DNA from: Spirochaetaceae bacterium UBA4077
Lineage (GTDB): Bacteria; Spirochaetota; Spirochaetia; Treponematales; Rectinemataceae
Length of the DNA stretch: 36,364 bases
Assembly (NCBI GenBank): GCA_002383375.1
Contig: DFYR01000078.1
Coordinates: 178 to 36,541, forward strand
Direction of reading: 5' to 3'
How positions within the stretch are numbered: the first letter of the stretch is position 1; every line of letters starts with the position of its first letter. Positions 32,947 through 36,364 of this stretch are shown here, piece after piece. A program made the position numbers and the translations under genes. Under the pieces are notes generated by a model. It saw nothing but the letters and a program-made list of their open reading frames with translations. It was not told the DNA's origin and made no database searches.

Positions 32947-33589
32947 AATCCAGAGCGAAACCCGTGTAGTCGCCGATGATGGACAAGAGCTCATGGCGGA
33001 CCTGCTCTATGGGTTTTTCGGCGTCTATGGTCCGGATATTCCATCCCTGGGAAATTTTTTCCGCTATGATCGACTCATAGGCGATGCTTACAAGCTTTTG
33101 CATGTGTATTTTTTCATAAATCTCAAGCTTGTTTCTGGAATTGAGCCGTTGCAGCGAGCGTTCCGGATCGATTTTAAAAAAGACCATCAATCCCGGAGCG
33201 GGGAATCGGGCGTTTAGGTACTCCGGCAGCTCCTTGCCGCAGGTGCTGCCCTGATAGGCGAGGCTCGAGAGGACGTAGCGGTCGCATATCACCAATTTCC
33301 CTGCTTCCAGAGCTTCGATGATCCCGCCTTTCCCATACAGATGCTGGTGGCGATCGCTGGCGAATAGGTAGGCGACGGTTCCCGGATCTGCATCTAGCTC
33401 GCCCCGGAGAATATTTCTGATGAGCTGTCCTTCTGGCCGGCCGGTAGGTTCGGCGCTTATCATGTGAGGCAGGCCTTTTTTACTTAGGGCTGCTTCGACA
33501 TTGCGCATCTGGGTGCTGGTGCCTGAACCGTCGATGCCTTCGAGAACGATGAAGTTTTTTAGGGTGAAATCGGTGTCCTGAGACTGCAT
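32945..33589 (-). CDS. tmk: Thymidylate kinase
   Basis: Phosphorylates dTMP to dTDP. The 214-residue protein has a P-loop IDGSGTSTQ (Thr24 where most family members have Lys), the DR motif with CDRYVLSSLAYQG, EPTGRPEGQLIR (dTMP-binding) and the lid region YEKIHMQKLV. The frame continues upstream to 33682, but ATG 33589 sits just after a promoter and matches the family start (KNFIVLEGIDGSG). The last bases overlap the weak terminator. Start and identity are firm; the changed P-loop residue is the odd point. Confidence 0.92.
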   Translation of the reverse strand: MQSQDTDFTLKNFIVLEGIDGSGTSTQMRNVEAALSKKGLPHMISAEPTGRPEGQLIRNILRGELDADPGTVAYLFASDRHQHLYGKGGIIEALEAGKLVICDRYVLSSLAYQGSTCGKELPEYLNARFPAPGLMVFFKIDPERSLQRLNSRNKLEIYEKIHMQKLVSIAYESIIAEKISQGWNIRTIDAEKPIEQVRHELLSIIGDYTGFALD

Positions 33590-33597
33590 GATGTGGT

Positions 33598-33626
33598 AGT
33601 ATATATCGCCTGAACTACTATTTCTA
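33598..33626 (-). promoter_or_regulatory. Promoter for tmk
   Basis: Minus strand TAGAAA (33626-33621) and TATACT (33603-33598) with a 17-base spacer. Eight bases separate the -10 from the tmk ATG at 33589 and no binding site is seen, again suggesting a leaderless message. The region is shared with the divergent TamB-like gene, whose own promoter is less clear (TACTAT at 33616-33621 is possible). Confidence 0.5.
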
Positions 33627-33641
33627 CGCAGGGATCGGTTG

Positions 33642-36364
33642 ATGGTACGTAAAAGCGCTCGATGGATACTCGCGACACTCATAGCTTTAACCTTCGCGGG
33701 GATCCTGAGCCTTTTCGCCCTGCCGAGGCTTCGCTACCTCGTAGAATCGAAGCTGGAGTCGGCGGTCTATTCGCTCCAGGAACGGCTGTATGAGCAGACA
33801 GGCCTCAGCCTCGGCTATTCCTACGCCTCGATCGCCTTGCCCCAGAGGATACGCTTTTATGGAGTCGAGCTCTACAGGGAGTCTCGTTCCGAGAGCACTA
33901 TACTCAGGCGGAAGATTGTATCCGCTGGCGAACTGCGCCTGAGGCTCGATCTTTGGGCGGCGCTCTTCGGCTCGCCTTCGGATCTTCTTAAGCATGTCGA
34001 AATAACCGATCTCGATATCGATCTGATCTTCCCCGAAGACCGGGATAGCCTCCAAACTATAGCGGCTCTTTTTCCTTCCGGTGCTCCAGGGGAGTTGCCC
34101 CAGCTGGTGGTGGATATCGCCGGGATATCCCTCTCCCTTGTCCAGCCTGGTTCTCGCCGCTATTCGGCTTCCCTTTCCTCATTTCAGCTATCGACACTGT
34201 CGGGGTCGCCTGAGGCGATTATTCCCACCGCCCTGTTTTTTATCGCCGATCCTGCGCTGGGGAAGGATGAGCTTTTTGTTCAGGCAACCATGCTCAAGTT
34301 CAGCTCCCAAGCGGATCTAAGCAGATTTTCCGCTTCCCTTGAAGTCGCGGCCCGTCTGGGCGAGATCCAGCTAGCGAACCAGATCCTGACCATCGAATCC
34401 TCCGCCGGTTCCTCCCAAGGCTCCCCCACCGAATCCTCCACCTCCACCTCTGAGCTTACAGGCAGGGTATCAGGGGTAGGCTACGACGCGGTGGTGCGGT
34501 ATGGGTACGAGAGCAAGGAGCTTAGTGGGGAGGTAAAGCTGGAAGGGTTCAGGCCCTTGGGGGTGGTGGAACTGGGGGCTGTGCAGAGTGAGGAGCAGAA
34601 GCTAGTTCAGGAGCTAATAGCGTTGGAGTATGGAGGGGAGCTAAGAGGGCGGTATGGAGCTGGGGGTATAGGGTATGAGGGAAAGCTGACTGTAGAGGGG
34701 AAAGAAGGGCAGTCGGTGAGAGGTATGGCGGTAAGCGGGTTACGGCTTCGGGTGGAAGGGGAAGGAGACGAGGAGGGGTTAGCGAGGGTTAGTGGAGAAG
34801 CAAGCTACAAGGGGCTAGGGGTACGGTATGAGGGGAAGGTGGGGTATGAAGGGCTAGAGGTGGCAGGGGAGCTGGGGCTTGGGTACAAGGGACAGGAAGT
34901 TAGGGGGGGGGTGAGTGGAAGGCAGGGTAGGTATGTGGTGGAGCTTGGTGGGGAGCTTGGTGGGGTAGAGCTACGGAAGCTGGCGGTAGGCTACCAGGAG
35001 CGTAGTGATCGGTACGATATGACGGTGAAGGGGGAGGTAGGGGCAGGGGGTATAGAGGGGAGTGGGAGCATACTGAAGGGGGGCAAGGGGTACGAAGCGG
35101 GGGTAGGGGTGCAAGGGGTAGACGCGATAGGGGTTTTGGAGCTTTTGCGCTGGGCTGGGGTGGGAGTGCCGGAGGTGGGTGTAGAGGCGGTGCAGGTATG
35201 GGGGGAGTTTGGGGTACGGGGGGATTATACGGATGTGGCGTGGGTGGCAGGGGGGGTGAAAGCGAAGGTACGGGGTAGTTTTGGGGAAGTGGAGGTAGGG
35301 GGGTCAGGGGTAGGAGACGGGGTGGGGTATGAGGTGAAGGGGGTACGGGTAGGGTATAAGGGGAAGGAGCTGGAGGTAAGGGGGAAAGGCAGTTATGGGA
35401 AGGGGGGGATAGGGTTTGAAGGGGAGCTAGGGTATGGGGGAATGGGGTATGAGCTAGGGTTTAGGTATGCCGGAGGAAGGGGTGAGTTTTGGGGGGGGTA
35501 TGGGTTAGCGGGGGAGGTACGGAAGCGAGATGGGGGGGGGTATGAGGGGAAGCTGAAGGCGGAAGGGTTACCGGTGGCGATCGCCGACGGGGTAGTGTAT
35601 GGGGAGGTGGAAGCCGAAGGCTGGTATGAGGGGGGGCAGCTATGGGTAGAGGGAAAGCGGTTAGGGCTTCGGTATGAGGGAGAGGGGGAGTATCCCGGGG
35701 TACGAGCGGAGAGCTTCAGGTATGGGCAGGGGGAGTTGCAGGTTGATCGGCTATGGGTGAACGGCGCAGGCTATGGGCTGGCAGGGGAGCTTAGTGGTCG
35801 TTTAGGAGGAGCGCTTAAAGGCTTGCCGAAAGCTGCGGTGCTTGACGGATCGGGGGATTCTCAGACAGGGAAGAACTCGGAAGCAGCGGGTAGCTCTAGC
35901 GGAGCAGGAATCTCTGGAGGATTGGTACTTTCCAGTGGTTCTGAGAATTCTGGTGGAGCAGGAATTTCGGGAGGAACTGGATCTGCTTCCGTGATGGGCT
36001 TGGTGGCGGGCATGCCGGGATTTGAGCTTAAGGGCCGATTTATCGGGGAAGGGTATCTGGGGAATGGGGAGAGCGGATTTGAACTGCTGCTCAGGCAGGA
36101 TGGCGGTCGTGTAGTGGTGGATATCGCGGTGGATCGTTACGGGCTTACCGCCGCAGGGCTTGAGGGAGTAGGGGTGGGTGGACGGCTCCGGGCAGAGGGG
36201 CGCTTGAGCGTCGAGAGTCTGGTCAGGCTGGGGAGAGGGGACTTTGGAGTACTCGCTGATTGGGAAATTGGGGGTGAAGCGCGTGCCTTGGCTGAAGAGT
36301 GGTTGGTAAAGCCGCAGAAGATAGCACTCAATGTAGGATCCTCTGAGCTTACAGGCAGGGTATC
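33642..36364 (+). CDS. TamB-like translocation/assembly protein (3' truncated by window)
   Basis: An open frame of at least 907 codons with no stop before the window ends. The product has a basic N terminus and one membrane helix (SARWILATLIALTFAGILSL), then a beta-rich region: residues about 35-255 look like an AsmA/TamB N part (EITDLDIDLIFPED). Residues 252-270 are a Ser/Thr/Gly linker, and about 275-711 are dense in Gly, Glu, Val, Tyr and Arg with repeated YEGK-type strands, as expected for an elongated beta-taco or beta-helical bridge. Residues 712-900 have normal composition plus a Ser/Gly-rich linker (about 735-785). TamB proteins span the periplasm and help move lipids or insert outer-membrane proteins; this gene often lies upstream of bamA, which would then be just outside the window. 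The start is ATG 33642 with AGGGA nearby; TTG 33639 is in frame. Confidence 0.75.
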   Translation, partial: MVRKSARWILATLIALTFAGILSLFALPRLRYLVESKLESAVYSLQERLYEQTGLSLGYSYASIALPQRIRFYGVELYRESRSESTILRRKIVSAGELRLRLDLWAALFGSPSDLLKHVEITDLDIDLIFPEDRDSLQTIAALFPSGAPGELPQLVVDIAGISLSLVQPGSRRYSASLSSFQLSTLSGSPEAIIPTALFFIADPALGKDELFVQATMLKFSSQADLSRFSASLEVAARLGEIQLANQILTIESSAGSSQGSPTESSTSTSELTGRVSGVGYDAVVRYGYESKELSGEVKLEGFRPLGVVELGAVQSEEQKLVQELIALEYGGELRGRYGAGGIGYEGKLTVEGKEGQSVRGMAVSGLRLRVEGEGDEEGLARVSGEASYKGLGVRYEGKVGYEGLEVAGELGLGYKGQEVRGGVSGRQGRYVVELGGELGGVELRKLAVGYQERSDRYDMTVKGEVGAGGIEGSGSILKGGKGYEAGVGVQGVDAIGVLELLRWAGVGVPEVGVEAVQVWGEFGVRGDYTDVAWVAGGVKAKVRGSFGEVEVGGSGVGDGVGYEVKGVRVGYKGKELEVRGKGSYGKGGIGFEGELGYGGMGYELGFRYAGGRGEFWGGYGLAGEVRKRDGGGYEGKLKAEGLPVAIADGVVYGEVEAEGWYEGGQLWVEGKRLGLRYEGEGEYPGVRAESFRYGQGELQVDRLWVNGAGYGLAGELSGRLGGALKGLPKAAVLDGSGDSQTGKNSEAAGSSSGAGISGGLVLSSGSENSGGAGISGGTGSASVMGLVAGMPGFELKGRFIGEGYLGNGESGFELLLRQDGGRVVVDIAVDRYGLTAAGLEGVGVGGRLRAEGRLSVESLVRLGRGDFGVLADWEIGGEARALAEEWLVKPQKIALNVGSSELTGRV
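34447..34471 (+). repeat. 25-base direct repeat, copy 1
   Basis: CCTCTGAGCTTACAGGCAGG plus GTATC, identical to 36340-36364. The distance is 1893 bases, a multiple of three, so both copies encode SELTGRV in the same frame. It sits exactly where the Ser/Thr linker ends and the G-rich island begins. Confidence 0.95.
34465..35775 (+). other. Strand-asymmetric G-rich, C-poor coding island inside the TamB-like gene
   Basis: By hand count 34861-34920 has 33 G and 5 C in 60 bases and 35221-35280 has 31 G and 5 C, while 33661-33720 in the same gene has 14 G and 19 C. In the island Gly is mostly GGG, Val GTA/GTG, Tyr mostly TAT, Ser AGT and Arg CGG/AGG. The longest G runs are nine (34903-34911 and 35532-35540) and eight (35491-35498), with runs of seven at 35250-35256, 35402-35408 and 35630-35636. 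The frame is intact throughout. The sense strand and RNA should readily form G-quadruplexes; the edges of the island are approximate. Confidence 0.9.
36340..36364 (+). repeat. 25-base direct repeat, copy 2, at the window end
   Basis: Identical to 34447-34471 up to the last base of the window; the base before each copy differs (A versus T). Because the match runs to the edge, the true repeat may be longer. Confidence 0.95.

Noticed and set aside
34396..34450. C-rich Ser/Thr linker considered as a tandem repeat or CRISPR-like array
   Set aside because: It is irregular TCC/ACC codon repetition coding for a flexible linker, with no constant repeat and spacer pattern.

Overview
This window is one contig-like piece of a bacterial chromosome, moderately GC-rich, densely packed with housekeeping genes. 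It has no RNA genes, insertion sequences or CRISPR array that I can see. A Gram-negative-type envelope is implied by a SurA-like periplasmic chaperone, a membrane-anchored HtrA protease and a TamB-like protein. My best guess is a spirochaete (Spirochaetota, Treponema/Spirochaeta-like). This rests on the pgk-tpiA-secG order, a TPR/PEGA/formylglycine-enzyme-fold protein style, and the tamB-type gene. It is inference from gene content and style, not a database result.

Layout. 1-1901: glycolytic pgk (5' truncated by the window) and tpiA, then secG behind its own promoter and stem-loop. 1940-5559: a small unknown, a J-domain/TPR protein, a SurA-like isomerase, nusB and map, tightly spaced. 5718-7247: htrA with a hairpin leader and a strong terminator. 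7400-9287: a phosphoribosyltransferase converging on glgC. 9372-13166: an MrfA-type helicase and MrfB-type exonuclease pair (DNA repair). 13150-18178, minus strand: rlmN and a TPR protein in one unit; rsmD, smpB and a PEGA/FGE membrane protein in another. 18245-22641, plus: a canonical signal peptidase I, a second signal peptidase-like protein lacking the catalytic dyad, hemW, and a fucose-isomerase-fold protein. 22638-23845, minus: a metallo-beta-lactamase-fold protein and a pentapeptide-repeat protein. 23920-32879, plus: a Cys-rich small protein, murI, rsgA, mutS2, yebC, ruvC, ruvA, ruvB, queA. 32945-33589, minus: tmk. 33642 to the end: a long open reading frame with no stop, a TamB-like envelope protein.

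The most unusual stretch is inside that last gene. About 1.3 kb (roughly 34465-35775) is extremely G-rich on the coding strand with almost no C, carries G tracts of 7 to 9 bases, and encodes Gly/Glu/Val/Tyr-rich sequence, yet stays in frame. The same gene has ordinary composition on both sides. A 25-base direct repeat lies at the upstream edge of this island and again at the last bases of the window, exactly in frame, which probably explains why the sequence stops there.

Other points of interest are the degenerate signal peptidase paralogue, a thymidylate kinase whose P-loop lysine is threonine, a metallo-beta-lactamase-fold protein with a changed metal motif, Ala/Gly-rich insertions in several conserved enzymes, and several genes whose -10 element sits 6 to 9 bases before the start codon, suggesting leaderless transcripts. 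No gene-free stretch longer than 300 bases exists; the longest gaps (28665-28885, 15378-15572, 5560-5717, 7248-7399) hold the promoters, hairpins and terminator listed.
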